Assembly: GCA_035487155.1 (NCBI GenBank)
Contig: DATHMK010000090.1
Span: 74,846-138,845 of the forward strand
Direction of reading: 5' to 3'
DNA: 64,000 nt
Origin: DAIDKA01 sp035487155
GTDB taxonomy: Bacteria; Pseudomonadota; Gammaproteobacteria; Steroidobacterales; Steroidobacteraceae
Made by a program: the position numbers and the translations under genes
The notes under the pieces: model-generated
The model's input: only the letters and a program-made list of their open reading frames with translations
What the model was told of the DNA's origin: nothing
The model's database searches: none
Part shown: piece after piece, positions 1 to 8,595 of the stretch
Numbering within the stretch: position 1 is the first letter of the stretch
How the letters are laid out: every line of letters begins with the position of its first letter

Positions 1-1
1 G

Positions 2-811
2 CAGTGGCATCACGTCGGGCTCATGGACGATGCGCTGCGGCTGCTGGTGGCCCATGGCCGCCGCGCGGGCTTCAACCCCGACTACTCCGCATGGCATGCC
101 CATATCGAGGCACTCAAGCGCGCGCACGCCTTCAACTATGACCGCAACAGCGTGGCGATCCAGCCCTATCAGGTGATCGAGGAGATCAACCGGCTGACCC
201 GTGGCGAGGCCATCGTCGCCACCGGCGTCGGCCAGCATCAGATGTGGGCGGCCCAGTACTTCGATTTTCGCCAGCCGCGGCTGTGGCTGACCTCGGGCAG
301 CATGGGCACCATGGGCTTTGGCCTGCCCGCCGCCATCGGTGCGCAGATCGCCCATCCGGGCCGACTGGTCATCGACATCGATGGCGATGCCAGCATCCGC
401 ATGAACATCGGCGAACTGGAGACCGTGACCACCTACGACCTGCCGGTGAAGATCGTCGTGCTCAACAACAATGGCGATGGCATGGTGCGCCAGTGGCAGA
501 AGCTGTTCTTCAAGGGCCGCTTTTCAGCCAGCGACAAGTCGCTCCATACCAAGGATTTCATCAAGGCCGCGCAGGCCGATGGCTTCAAGTACGCGGTGCG
601 TCTGGAGCGCAAGGAAGATGTGGCGCGCATCATCGCCGAATTCATCAGCTTCGATGGTCCGGCCTTCCTCGAGGTGGTCATCGACCGCGATGCGGGCGTG
701 TTCCCCATGGTCGGCCCGGGTCAGCCGTACGCCGAAATGATCACCGGCGATTTCATCGCCTCGCGCGAACGGCCCGCCATCCCGACGCCCATCTCCAACG
801 AGAGTTTCTGA
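2..811 (+). CDS. ilvB: Acetolactate synthase large (catalytic) subunit, 3' part
   Basis: This is the C-terminal 269 residues of a thiamine diphosphate enzyme; the reading frame runs in from the left edge, so the start lies outside the window. The TPP/metal site is visible as GDAS followed by a stretch ending in VLNNNGDGMV, then QWQ. Upstream, SGSMGTMGFGLPAAIGAQ is the usual segment before the GDxS site. The enzyme condenses two pyruvates (or pyruvate and 2-ketobutyrate) in valine/isoleucine synthesis. The C-terminal segment FPMVGPGQPYAEMI is typical of the large subunit. No small regulatory subunit (ilvH) follows; the next gene is convergent. Which paralogue it is (ilvB, ilvI or ilvG) cannot be settled from this fragment. 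Confidence 0.88.
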   Translation, partial: QWHHVGLMDDALRLLVAHGRRAGFNPDYSAWHAHIEALKRAHAFNYDRNSVAIQPYQVIEEINRLTRGEAIVATGVGQHQMWAAQYFDFRQPRLWLTSGSMGTMGFGLPAAIGAQIAHPGRLVIDIDGDASIRMNIGELETVTTYDLPVKIVVLNNNGDGMVRQWQKLFFKGRFSASDKSLHTKDFIKAAQADGFKYAVRLERKEDVARIIAEFISFDGPAFLEVVIDRDAGVFPMVGPGQPYAEMITGDFIASRERPAIPTPISNESF

Positions 812-818
812 AGGCTCG

Positions 819-1418
819 CTACAGCCCTGACAGCTGCCACAGACCCGGGCCGCTCTCGCAGGCCATGGCGGTGCGCTTGGCGTGGTGGTAGTTGCCCGAG
901 GCCTTCAGGAAGAAGGCGCGGCAGGCGCCGGCGATGCCATCCCGACCGGCATCCGGGCGCATCTCGTAGTGGATGCCGGTGGCGCCATTGTCCCAGCTGA
1001 CCCAGCGGCCGCTGGCGCCCAGCTCCAGGATCTGGCCCATGCAGGCCCTGTCCCCCTCGTCCACTTCGGCCCCCAGAGTGGTGGGCAGCAGGTCCGGCAG
1101 GCGCGCGCCGACCAGCATGGCCGCGCTGCGATTCAGCTCCCGGCGCTGTCCGAGACTGGCCATGGCGCCGCTGTGACGCGGATTTTCGGTGATGCGCTCG
1201 CGGTCGCAGTGGCCCTTGCGGACGTCAAAGTCCAAGGGCCAGCGGACCCCGGAGAAGCCGCGGAAACTTCCAGTCTTTGGCGCAGCCGGCGCTGAGGATG
1301 CCGTGGCCTGGGCCGCCGCCGTCGCGCCGGGCAACATGCCTGAGGCCAGCCAGGCGCCAAGCGCCATGCCGGTGAGCAGTGCGACGCGGGATCGGTTCGG
1401 CTTTGAGGTCGTGTGCAT
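819..1418 (-). CDS. Exported protein resembling the C-terminal part of 17-kDa surface-antigen-like proteins
   Basis: A 199-residue product with a Sec signal: basic MHTTSKPNRSR, a hydrophobic run (VALLTGMALGAWLASGML) and an Ala-rich cleavage zone. I chose the ATG at 1418 because AAGGAA lies six bases upstream; the frame stays open to 1487 but without a comparable ribosome site. The last 65 residues follow the pattern W-x-N-x-x-TG-x-x-Y ... G-x-C-R-x-F ... TAC ... G-x-W seen in RT0821/Lpp0805-like surface proteins. That match is by eye and the residues are degenerate, so the family call is tentative. It is convergent with the acetolactate synthase gene and divergent from the glyoxalase-fold gene. 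Function unknown; periplasmic or outer-membrane location is inferred. Confidence 0.6.
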   Translation of the reverse strand: MHTTSKPNRSRVALLTGMALGAWLASGMLPGATAAAQATASSAPAAPKTGSFRGFSGVRWPLDFDVRKGHCDRERITENPRHSGAMASLGQRRELNRSAAMLVGARLPDLLPTTLGAEVDEGDRACMGQILELGASGRWVSWDNGATGIHYEMRPDAGRDGIAGACRAFFLKASGNYHHAKRTAMACESGPGLWQLSGL

Positions 1419-1507
1419 GGGGCTTCCTTGCCGCATTGTCGCGCCGCCGGGTGGCGCCGTGCGGGTGAATTGATGCAGGTGCGACATGGGTCACGTCACA
1501 TTCGAGG

Positions 1508-1537
1508 TTGAATCGTCTGCCATCGGCGATTTAGAGT
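1508..1537 (+). promoter_or_regulatory. Candidate sigma-70 promoter for the glyoxalase-fold gene
   Basis: TTGAAT at 1508-1513 and TAGAGT at 1532-1537 are separated by 18 bases. This is an acceptable -35/-10 pair about 40 bases before the ATG at 1580, which itself has AAAGGGGA upstream. Confidence 0.4.
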
Positions 1538-1579
1538 CAGCGACCTTCGCGCAAGTTTCGCGAACAAAGGGGATTCACG

Positions 1580-2653
1580 ATGAGCAGCTCTCCAGTCCTG
1601 GGGCAGTTCCTGTGGCACGAATTGCTGACGACCGATCCTGCGGCCGGTGCCGGATTCTATTCCAAAGTGTTTGGCTGGAACGGCCAACCCTGGGAAGGGG
1701 ACGCGCAATACACCATGCTGACGCATGCCAATGGGCCGGTTGGCGGCGCGCGCGTCATCGGCAAGGACCCTCTGGCCGACAAGATCGGCCTGAACTGGTT
1801 GACCTATGTGGGCGTGCCGGACCTCAGCGCCGCGCTGGCGGCGGCCGAGTCCAAGGGTGCCCGGGTGCTGCATCCGGCGACCGGATTGTCATCCGACGGC
1901 GGCCGCTACGCAGTGATCGCCGATCCCCAGGGCGCCACCATCGGTCTGTATGAGCCCGGGGCCGGCATGTCCAGCGGCAACGCGGGTCCCATGGCCGGAC
2001 CGGTTGCCTGGCATGAACTGACCGCCGAGGATCCCGAGGCCGCGCTGCGTTTCTACAAGGACATTGTCGGCTGGGAAGTGCTCGGCACCCATGAGATGGG
2101 CGGCGATGTCGGCACCTATCACCTGTTCGGTATCGGCACGACCCAGCTGGGCGGGGCCTTCAAACGGGCCCGCGATGGCTCATCGACCCGGCCGCGATGG
2201 CTGATCTATGTTCATGTACCCGGCATCACCGCTGCGGTCGCCGCGGTTCTCGCCGCGGGTGGCAAGCTGCTCAATGGACCGCACCAGGTACCGGGCGGCA
2301 ACTGGGTGGCCCAGGTTACCGACCCGCATGGCGTGTACCTGGCCATGCATGGTCCCAAGGAAGTCGCGGCAAGCGCCCCCAAGGCCTCGAAGCCCAAGCC
2401 CAAGGCCAAAGCCCCGGCCAAACCGAAAGCTGAAGTGAAGGCTGCGGCCGCGCCCAAACCCAAGGCTAAGGTCAAGGTTAAGCCCAAGACCAAGAAGAAG
2501 GCGAAGAAGTCCAAGAGCCAGGCCAAGCGCAAGGCGGCACCGAAGCGCAAGGTTGCCAGCAAGGTCAAGGCAAAGGCCAAAACCAAGACCAGGACCAAGG
2601 CAAAACGTAAGGCTAAGGCCAAGGCGCGCAAGGCGCCCCGGCGCGGCAAGTAG
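1580..2653 (+). CDS. Two-domain VOC (glyoxalase-fold) protein with a histone-like Lys/Ala/Pro tail
   Basis: A 357-residue cytoplasmic protein. Residues about 8-125 and 140-258 are two vicinal-oxygen-chelate modules, each beginning WHEL and containing FY-x-x-V-x-GW and ending DPxG. Such paired modules occur in glyoxalase/bleomycin-resistance-like proteins; the substrate is not predictable. From about residue 262 the protein changes completely: nearly 95 residues of lysine, alanine and proline with almost no acidic residues (KPKPKAKAPAKPK, then KTKKKAKKSKSQAKRK and similar), like histone H1 or the AlgP/AlgR3 tail. Such tails usually bind nucleic acid or other polyanions. The tail keeps the same frame and codon style, so it looks like a true fusion and not a frameshift. 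It stands alone, with its own promoter. Confidence 0.85.
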   Translation: MSSSPVLGQFLWHELLTTDPAAGAGFYSKVFGWNGQPWEGDAQYTMLTHANGPVGGARVIGKDPLADKIGLNWLTYVGVPDLSAALAAAESKGARVLHPATGLSSDGGRYAVIADPQGATIGLYEPGAGMSSGNAGPMAGPVAWHELTAEDPEAALRFYKDIVGWEVLGTHEMGGDVGTYHLFGIGTTQLGGAFKRARDGSSTRPRWLIYVHVPGITAAVAAVLAAGGKLLNGPHQVPGGNWVAQVTDPHGVYLAMHGPKEVAASAPKASKPKPKAKAPAKPKAEVKAAAAPKPKAKVKVKPKTKKKAKKSKSQAKRKAAPKRKVASKVKAKAKTKTRTKAKRKAKAKARKAPRRGK

Positions 2654-2660
2654 TCAGGGG

Positions 2661-2681
2661 CGCAGGGCTATCGGCCCTGCG
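2661..2681. terminator. Hairpin between convergent genes, possible bidirectional terminator
   Basis: CGCAGGGC at 2661-2668 pairs perfectly with GCCCTGCG at 2674-2681 around a five-base loop. It sits between two convergent genes and overlaps the stop codon of the minus-strand gene. There is no T-run on either side, so Rho-independent activity would be weak. Confidence 0.4.
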
Positions 2682-2925
2682 ACTCCGCGTCATTGCGCTG
2701 CTGGGCAGCGGCCTGCTGTGCCTGATCCAGCTCGCGCTTGACGCGATCTTCGGTCTGCTTGGCCTGTTGTGCCTGCTGCACTTCGGCCTCCGCACCGGCC
2801 CCGGTGGCCACGGCCGTTCCGGCTAAGCCGCACCCCGCACACAGGGCCGCCGCGAGCAGCGGCAGGGTCAGGCGCAGGATGCGCAGGGGGCCGGCTGTCC
2901 GGCTTTGGATTGTGCTGCGATTCAT
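2668..2925 (-). CDS. Small lipoprotein-like protein
   Basis: 85 residues. The start at 2925 has AAAGGAGA upstream, a strong ribosome site. A basic N-terminus and hydrophobic run lead to LCAGC, a near-lipobox (Cys at -3 is unusual where Leu/Val/Ile is expected). After a Gly/Ala segment the mature part is a short helix rich in Gln, Ala, Glu and Lys (EVQQAQQAKQTEDRVKREL), probably coiled coil. It may be an Lpp/YgdI-type small envelope lipoprotein, but no family is recognised. Confidence 0.55.
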   Translation of the reverse strand: MNRSTIQSRTAGPLRILRLTLPLLAAALCAGCGLAGTAVATGAGAEAEVQQAQQAKQTEDRVKRELDQAQQAAAQQRNDAESQGR

Positions 2926-3011
2926 GGGGGGTCTCCTTTGCCCGGAATCAGCCCATTATTGACAGTGTGTGCGCACTTTGAGACCTGGCGCCAGGTACGG
3001 AGTCTCGTTCC

Positions 3012-3040
3012 TTAAAGACCACCGCGAATCCTTATATAGT
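3012..3040 (+). promoter_or_regulatory. Candidate promoter for the hydrolase-FHA-CLC run
   Basis: TTAAAG (3012-3017), a 17-base spacer, and TATAGT (3035-3040). The ATG at 3070 is preceded by GGAGGGG, giving a 5' leader of roughly 22 bases. Confidence 0.45.
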
Positions 3041-3069
3041 GGCCGGGACTGCCTGTATCGGAGGGGCGA

Positions 3070-3912
3070 ATGCCCAAGGGTCCCGCAACATCCGCATCAC
3101 CGGTCGTACCGCGCGTGCGACGCGGCTATTTCGAAAGCCGCTATGGCCAGCTGCATGTGCACAACGCGATTCCCCCGGGTGGCGGATTCGACGAAGGCAC
3201 TTCGCTGCTGTGCCTGCATGCCACGCCGCGTTCGGGCAGCAGCATGCTGCCGCTGCTGTCACTGATGGGCATGGACCGCTCCGTGTACGCGCCGGATCTG
3301 CCCGGCTATGGCAACTCCGATGCACCCACGGCGCGGCCCAGCATCGCCGACTACGCCAATGTGATCGGGGACTTCTGCACCACGATGCGGTTTCGCCATC
3401 TGGATGTGCTGGGCTACCAGGCCGGGGCGCTGGTGGCGGCGGAACTGGCCATGGCGCTGCCGGCCGTCGTACGGCGCGTGGTGCTGGTCGGAGTGCCGGT
3501 CCCCGACGATGCTGAACGAGACAGCTTCCGACGTGCGCCCTGGCCGGTTGCGCCAAGCGCCGATGGGGCTCACCTGCTGGTGGAATGGAATCGCACCCGC
3601 AACGCGGTGCATGAGGGCGCGGCACTTGAGAGCATTGCCTCCGGTTTCGCCGACAAGCTCGCCAATGGACCGCTGGCCTGGTGGGGCATGCAGGCCGCCA
3701 TGCAGTACCCCGCGGCCGAGCGTCTGCGACTGATCACGCAACCCACACTGCTGATCCGCTCGCGCGAAGGGCGCGGCCTGGACAGCGCGCGCGCCCGCGA
3801 ACTGCTGCCCAAGGCGCGATCGGTAGAGCAGGCGCAGGTCTACGGCAGCGATCTATTCGAGTCCGCCGCCACGGAGCTGAGCTCCGTGTTGCGGGAGTTC
3901 CTACGCGGTTAA
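3070..3912 (+). CDS. Alpha/beta-hydrolase-fold protein lacking the catalytic triad
   Basis: 280 residues with the hydrolase-fold landmarks: an oxyanion-strand motif LHATPRSGS near residue 55, APDLPGYGNSD near 78, and the nucleophile elbow near 115. The elbow reads GYQAG, so the nucleophile is Gln (codon 3418-3420) where Ser is expected. The acid strand reads LLIRSREGRGL and the usual catalytic His position reads YGSDLFE, so neither Asp nor His is obvious. Relatives with a non-Ser elbow (GYHTG type) exist, so this may be a non-hydrolytic subfamily. It starts a three-gene run with the FHA protein (18-base gap) and the chloride channel (13-base gap). No signal peptide; cytoplasmic. Confidence 0.8.
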   Translation: MPKGPATSASPVVPRVRRGYFESRYGQLHVHNAIPPGGGFDEGTSLLCLHATPRSGSSMLPLLSLMGMDRSVYAPDLPGYGNSDAPTARPSIADYANVIGDFCTTMRFRHLDVLGYQAGALVAAELAMALPAVVRRVVLVGVPVPDDAERDSFRRAPWPVAPSADGAHLLVEWNRTRNAVHEGAALESIASGFADKLANGPLAWWGMQAAMQYPAAERLRLITQPTLLIRSREGRGLDSARARELLPKARSVEQAQVYGSDLFESAATELSSVLREFLRG

Positions 3913-3930
3913 TCCAATGAGTCCCAAAAC

Positions 3931-5835
3931 ATGAACGCCTCCAGTCAGTCATTTCCCAATAGCCCGGCTGATGCGGAAATCACCGCCGAGTTGCCGGTGC
4001 TGGATGTCGCTGCCTACGAGGCGCGCCACGCCAACGATCCGCTTTCCAGCACCGACACCTGGGCCTCGCCGGCGCAGCCCGGCGCCGTCTCGGACGCCAC
4101 TCCCGAGCTGGCGCCGTCCGCGCCGCTGCCGGCCAACGTGGCCGCGAAACTCGAGGCGGAACTGAAGTCACTGGCGAGCAACCTCAAGGAGCTCGAGACC
4201 CGGCTCGCCGCCAAGGGCGAGCGGCTGGTGATCATTGAGAAGGAACTGGCCGAGTCGCGTGCCGCGGGGCAGGCCGCGGCCGAGCGCGCGACCGCGCTGT
4301 CCGATGAGCTGACCGGCAACCGCGCCGCCATCGCCGCGGCGACCACGCAGATCGAAGGCCTGCAGGCCACGATCCGCGAGCGCGACTCGGCACTGCAGGC
4401 CGCCGCCGCGCGCGCGAGCGAAGAGCAGCAGCAGCAGCAGCGGCGCGAGGCTGAGCTCAACAGCGCCGCAGCGGCCGCGACCGCGCGCAGCGCCGAACTG
4501 GTCACCCATCACGAAACGGCGCTGAAGGCGTCGTGGCAGCAGGTCGCGCAGCTGCAGGCGCAAAGTGCCGCGCAGCTGGAGACCCTGCATTCCATGGAAG
4601 GCCGGCGCGGCATTTTCGACTCGATACTGCGTGGCCTTGATATGCAGATCGCGGGTCGCGAACAGGATCAGGCACGGCTGTCCGATGATCTGGCGCGCAA
4701 CACCACCCACGGCCTGGAGCTGACCCGGGAGCTGGAGGCACGCAGCCGGCAGATCACGCAGCTGCAGGCCGAACTTGCCGCCGTGAATTCAAATCTGGCG
4801 CTGCGCACCGATGAAGCCGCGGCGCTTGGCCGTACCAATGTTGAACTGACCCAGTCATTGCAGACGTTGCGCGAGGAGAGCGCCGGACGCGCGACCCGCA
4901 TCAGCGAACTTCAAGCGCAGCTCGAGGCCGACAAACAGATCCACGCACAGGCCCTGGAGGCCGCCGCCAAGGCGCACAGCGACGTTCAGGCCGGCAACGC
5001 GGCGCTGGTGGCGAGAAAGGCGGCCCTGGAATCGGAGATCGCGGCGCTGCGCGAGGAATCCGCCGGCAATGCCAGTGCCGTGCGCCAGGTCACCACCGAC
5101 CATGCCAATCGCCTGGCGCAGATCCAGGACCAGCAGATGCAGCTTACAGCCCTGGCGGCGCAGGTCGCGAGCCAGTCCCAGACCCTGCATGCCGAGACCG
5201 AACGCAATCGCGTCCAGAAAGAGCAGATCGGCATCGCGGAGAACGATCTGCGCGTCGCCGAGGAGGCCATCAATCGCCTGGAGTCCGAGGTGCGCGCCCG
5301 CAACATGCGGGTCGAGGAACTCACGCGCATCAATTCGCAGATGCAGTCCGACATTGCCGACGCACGCCGCTGGCTGGGCGAGCGCGACTCGCTGATGCAG
5401 CGCCTGGAGACCGAAACCGCGCAAAGTGCCGCATTGGTGGACAATATCCAGCGCAGCGTCCGGGCGCTGGGGCCGAGCAGCACCGGTCCGCACGAGGTGC
5501 TGCGCGAACCGGGAACGCGGCTGCTGGTGCGCTCACAGGATGGTCATGAGGTGGTGCACGTTCTGGGTCGCAAGACCAGCATCGGCCGCACTCCCGACAA
5601 CGATCTGCAGATCGACGCCAGCTTCGTCAGCCGTCATCACGCGGTGCTGCTGGCCAACGGCCTGCAGACCGTCATCGAGGATCTCAACAGCACCAACGGC
5701 GTCTACGTCAACGGTCATCGCATCAGCCGTGAAGTCCTCAACGATGGCGATCTGGTGATGGTGGGCAAGGCACGTTTCCGTTTCGCGATACGACCCACCG
5801 TCAACCGCGCCAGCCCGGAACATTCCTTAAGCTGA
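3931..5835 (+). CDS. Long coiled-coil protein with C-terminal FHA domain
   Basis: 634 residues. After an acidic, low-complexity N-terminus of about 60 residues comes around 450 residues of heptad-rich coiled coil (Ala/Glu/Gln/Leu/Arg), including a QQQQQ run at 4425-4440. The last 100 residues are a forkhead-associated domain: GRKTSIGRTPDNDLQI, SFVSRHHAVL and LNSTNGVYVNG carry the Gly-Arg, Ser-x-x-His and Asn-Gly positions that bind phosphothreonine. No transmembrane segment or signal peptide. FHA domains read Ser/Thr kinase output; a kinase gene lies at 47815 in this window, though a functional link is only an inference. It probably acts as a cytoplasmic scaffold. Confidence 0.85.
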   Translation: MNASSQSFPNSPADAEITAELPVLDVAAYEARHANDPLSSTDTWASPAQPGAVSDATPELAPSAPLPANVAAKLEAELKSLASNLKELETRLAAKGERLVIIEKELAESRAAGQAAAERATALSDELTGNRAAIAAATTQIEGLQATIRERDSALQAAAARASEEQQQQQRREAELNSAAAAATARSAELVTHHETALKASWQQVAQLQAQSAAQLETLHSMEGRRGIFDSILRGLDMQIAGREQDQARLSDDLARNTTHGLELTRELEARSRQITQLQAELAAVNSNLALRTDEAAALGRTNVELTQSLQTLREESAGRATRISELQAQLEADKQIHAQALEAAAKAHSDVQAGNAALVARKAALESEIAALREESAGNASAVRQVTTDHANRLAQIQDQQMQLTALAAQVASQSQTLHAETERNRVQKEQIGIAENDLRVAEEAINRLESEVRARNMRVEELTRINSQMQSDIADARRWLGERDSLMQRLETETAQSAALVDNIQRSVRALGPSSTGPHEVLREPGTRLLVRSQDGHEVVHVLGRKTSIGRTPDNDLQIDASFVSRHHAVLLANGLQTVIEDLNSTNGVYVNGHRISREVLNDGDLVMVGKARFRFAIRPTVNRASPEHSLS

Positions 5836-5848
5836 TCAGCCTTTCCCG

Positions 5849-7618
5849 TTGCCTCACGAGGTCAGACAGCTCGCACGCGTGCCGTTGTCGCTGCTGACCC
5901 GGCTGCGACTGGTACTGCTGGGCCATGAGGACCTGGCGAGCATCGTGTTCTGGGCGGCCCTTGTCGGCCTGTGCGCCGCCTTGTCGAGCGTTGCCTTCCG
6001 CGAAGGTCTGCGCCTGTTCGAACTGCTGTTCACCGGACAGTCCAGCAGCCTGGAACGGGCGGCCTCAGGCATGGTGTGGTGGCGGCGCGTGCTGCTACCG
6101 CTGGGTGGTGCGGTGCTCGCAGGCCTGGTGCTGCGCCAGGCCGGCAAGGTGCTGGCCTCGCCGCGTGCGGTGGACTACATGGAAGCGGTGCGCGTCGGCG
6201 ACGGCAGTATCAGCGTGCGCGCGACGCTGGCCAATAGTCTGTCATCACTGCTGACGATCTCCTCGGGCGGCTCCATCGGCCGCGAGGGCCCGATGGTGCA
6301 GCTGGCGGCCATGCTCGGCTCGCGCCTCGGCCGCCTGGCACGCGCACCCATTCCACGGCTGCGCCTGATGGTGGCGTGCGGTGGCGCCGCAGGTATCGCC
6401 GCGGCCTACAACGCCCCGATATCCGGCGCGCTGTTCGTGTCGGAAATCATTCTGGGCGGCACCGCCATGGAGAGTTTCGGGCCGCTGGTGGTGGCCTCGG
6501 TGGTATCGAGTGCGACGGTGCACCGCTTCTTGGGTTATCTGCCGGTCTACGATGTTCCCAAGGTGCAGTTCGCCTCGAACTGGGAACTTATTTTCTACGT
6601 GCTGCTCGGGGTGTTGCTCGGGCATCTCGCACCGGCATTCCTGGCATCCCTGGATTTCGCCAAGGCGCGATTCGTGAGTCTGAAGCTGCCGCTGCAGTGG
6701 CAGCTGGGACTGGGTGGCCTGATGGTCGGTGTGATATCGGTCGCGGTGCCCGAGGTGTGGGGCAATGGCTTCGGTGCCGTCGGCAACATCCTCAACGCCC
6801 ACCTCATCGGCTGGTGGCTGCTGGTGGTGCTGCTGGCCAAACTGCTGGCCACTGCCGCCACGGTGGGTTCGGGCGCGGTGGGCGGGGTGTTCACGCCCAC
6901 ATTGTTCCTGGGCTGCGCCATCGGCGCACTGTTTGGCGGGGTGGTGCATACGCTGCTGCCCGGTGTCACCTCCGTTCCGGCGGCCTATGCGCTGGTGGGC
7001 ATGGGCGGCTTTCTGGCGGCGACCACGCACGCACCGCTCACCTCCATCCTCATGCTGTTTGAAATGACGCTCGACTACGACATGGTGCTGCCGCTGATGC
7101 TGGCCTGTGTCACCGCGCACTACACGGCCAAGGTCTACCGCCGCGGCGAATCGGTCTACCACGCGGCCCTTCAGGGGCGCAGCGCCAACGAGGGCTGGCA
7201 GCTGAACAACGTGGCGGCGCTGATCAAGCCGGCCGGCGCCGTGGTTGCGCGCAACATGACCGTGAAGGAGATGTTTGAGAAGCTGCCGCGCCGGCCGCTG
7301 GAGCGGGCCTACGTCATCGACGGCGACGAACTGGTAGGCTGGCTGGACCTGCGCGAACTGCTGGCCGCGATGCGCACGGGCCGGTTGGACGGCTCCGCCG
7401 CGCTCGCCAGCGTGATCCAGCCGGCGACGCTGGTCCTGACGCAGGATCTGTCGCTGGGCGCGGCGCTCGACGTTTTCCTCAAAGCCCGCGCCAATTCGCT
7501 GCCGGTGATCGCCGGGCAGTGGCGCAACAACCTGTTGGGTGAGATCTCGCGCCAGGACGTGCTGCTGGCGATGCAGGATCGCATGGTGCCCGAACCGGGC
7601 CCGGCGGCGCAGGTATAG
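5849..7618 (+). CDS. CLC-family chloride channel/transporter with two CBS domains
   Basis: 589 residues if started at TTG 5849; GTG at 5879 is an alternative and neither has a convincing ribosome site, so the start is uncertain. The membrane part (about residues 25-430) carries SGGSIGREGP, the CLC selectivity/gating loop with the gating Glu, and GSGAVGGVFTP, the second pore loop. Residues about 470-580 are two CBS modules (VARNMTVKEMFEKL and SVIQPATLVLTQDLSLGAALDVF) that typically bind adenosyl nucleotides. The conserved GSGIP segment near the N-terminus is not evident (VDYMEAVRVG instead). It exchanges or conducts Cl- across the inner membrane. It lies 13 bases after the FHA gene. Confidence 0.9.
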   Translation: MPHEVRQLARVPLSLLTRLRLVLLGHEDLASIVFWAALVGLCAALSSVAFREGLRLFELLFTGQSSSLERAASGMVWWRRVLLPLGGAVLAGLVLRQAGKVLASPRAVDYMEAVRVGDGSISVRATLANSLSSLLTISSGGSIGREGPMVQLAAMLGSRLGRLARAPIPRLRLMVACGGAAGIAAAYNAPISGALFVSEIILGGTAMESFGPLVVASVVSSATVHRFLGYLPVYDVPKVQFASNWELIFYVLLGVLLGHLAPAFLASLDFAKARFVSLKLPLQWQLGLGGLMVGVISVAVPEVWGNGFGAVGNILNAHLIGWWLLVVLLAKLLATAATVGSGAVGGVFTPTLFLGCAIGALFGGVVHTLLPGVTSVPAAYALVGMGGFLAATTHAPLTSILMLFEMTLDYDMVLPLMLACVTAHYTAKVYRRGESVYHAALQGRSANEGWQLNNVAALIKPAGAVVARNMTVKEMFEKLPRRPLERAYVIDGDELVGWLDLRELLAAMRTGRLDGSAALASVIQPATLVLTQDLSLGAALDVFLKARANSLPVIAGQWRNNLLGEISRQDVLLAMQDRMVPEPGPAAQV

Positions 7619-7622
7619 CAGC

Positions 7623-7628
7623 TATAAT
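7623..7628 (+). promoter_or_regulatory. Consensus -10 element
   Basis: A perfect TATAAT lies 22 bases before the ATG at 7651, in the gap after the channel gene, followed by a GGGGGGGAG ribosome site. No good -35 is visible 16-18 bases upstream, so an activator may be needed. Confidence 0.4.
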
Positions 7629-7650
7629 AAGAGTGTGACGGGGGGGGAGC

Positions 7651-8595
7651 ATGATGCATCGAGTTCTGGCGGCTGCCGGCGCCGCGTTGCTGCTGGGTGG
7701 CGCGAGCACCGCGAGCGCGGCTGCGGCCTGTGACCGCGCCTGCCTGTACCAGGTACTGGATCACTACCTCGCGGCGCTGAAGGCGGGCGATGCGACCAAG
7801 GCAGGCTTCGCCCCGGGTGCGCGCACCAGCGAGAACAATGTGCTGCTGCGTCCCGGTGATGGCCTGTGGGGCACGATCAGCGCACTGGGTGACTACGATC
7901 TGCGCTTCGCCGATCCGCAAGGCGGCAGCGTCGCCTTCTACGGCGTGGTGCGCGAAACCGATACCTCCGCGCCGTTCGCGGTGCGCCTGAGGGTGCGCAA
8001 TGGCGCGATTACCGAGGCTGAAACCATCGTTGCGCGACCGCAGGAGGCCGAGGTGCCGTTCGTCACGGTCGATATCCATCCCCTGCCGGTGCTCAATGAG
8101 ATGGTACCGGCTGCCGAGCGCAGCGATCGTAAGCACCTGATTGCCCTCGCCAACGGCTATTTCGAGACCATCCAGCGCAACGATGGCACCCTGCACACCG
8201 CCTTCAGCGATGACTGTAATCGGCGCGAGGACGGCTTTCAGACCACCAACCGCCAGGATGATACCTGGGGCGCCATCACGCACCTGGGCTGCGGGCAGCA
8301 GTTCAAGCTCGGCTGGTATCGCTTCGATGACCGCCTGCGGGCGCGGCGCTTTCTGGTGGTCGATACCGAGCGCGGCCTGGTGATGGCCGCGGGCTTCATC
8401 GACCACGAGGGTCGGATCGGTGACTACAGGTTGAGTGACGGGCACAGCGCCACATCCAAGATCTTCCGCCACCCTCACAGCTACTGTCTGCTGGAGACCT
8501 TCAAGATCCGCGGCGGCAAGATCCAGCAGGTGGAGGCGGTGTTCACCACCGTACCGTACAACATGCCCTCGCCCTGGGTCAGTGGAAAAAAATGA
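7651..8595 (+). CDS. Exported protein of unknown function, partner of the PQQ dehydrogenase
   Basis: 314 residues with a clear signal peptide (MMHRVLAAAGAALLLGGASTASA). The mature protein begins CDRACLYQVLDHYLAALKAGD and later has LIALANGYFETIQRNDG, two segments that look like the first helices of two tandem SnoaL/NTF2-like cone folds; I infer an internal duplication at about residues 28-150 and 165-300. Cysteines at CDRAC, DDCNRR, LGCG and YCLLE could form disulfides in the periplasm. The stop overlaps the next start (ATGA at 8592-8595), so the two are translationally coupled and likely work in one periplasmic oxidation pathway. Its own reaction is not recognised. Confidence 0.75.
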   Translation: MMHRVLAAAGAALLLGGASTASAAAACDRACLYQVLDHYLAALKAGDATKAGFAPGARTSENNVLLRPGDGLWGTISALGDYDLRFADPQGGSVAFYGVVRETDTSAPFAVRLRVRNGAITEAETIVARPQEAEVPFVTVDIHPLPVLNEMVPAAERSDRKHLIALANGYFETIQRNDGTLHTAFSDDCNRREDGFQTTNRQDDTWGAITHLGCGQQFKLGWYRFDDRLRARRFLVVDTERGLVMAAGFIDHEGRIGDYRLSDGHSATSKIFRHPHSYCLLETFKIRGGKIQQVEAVFTTVPYNMPSPWVSGKK

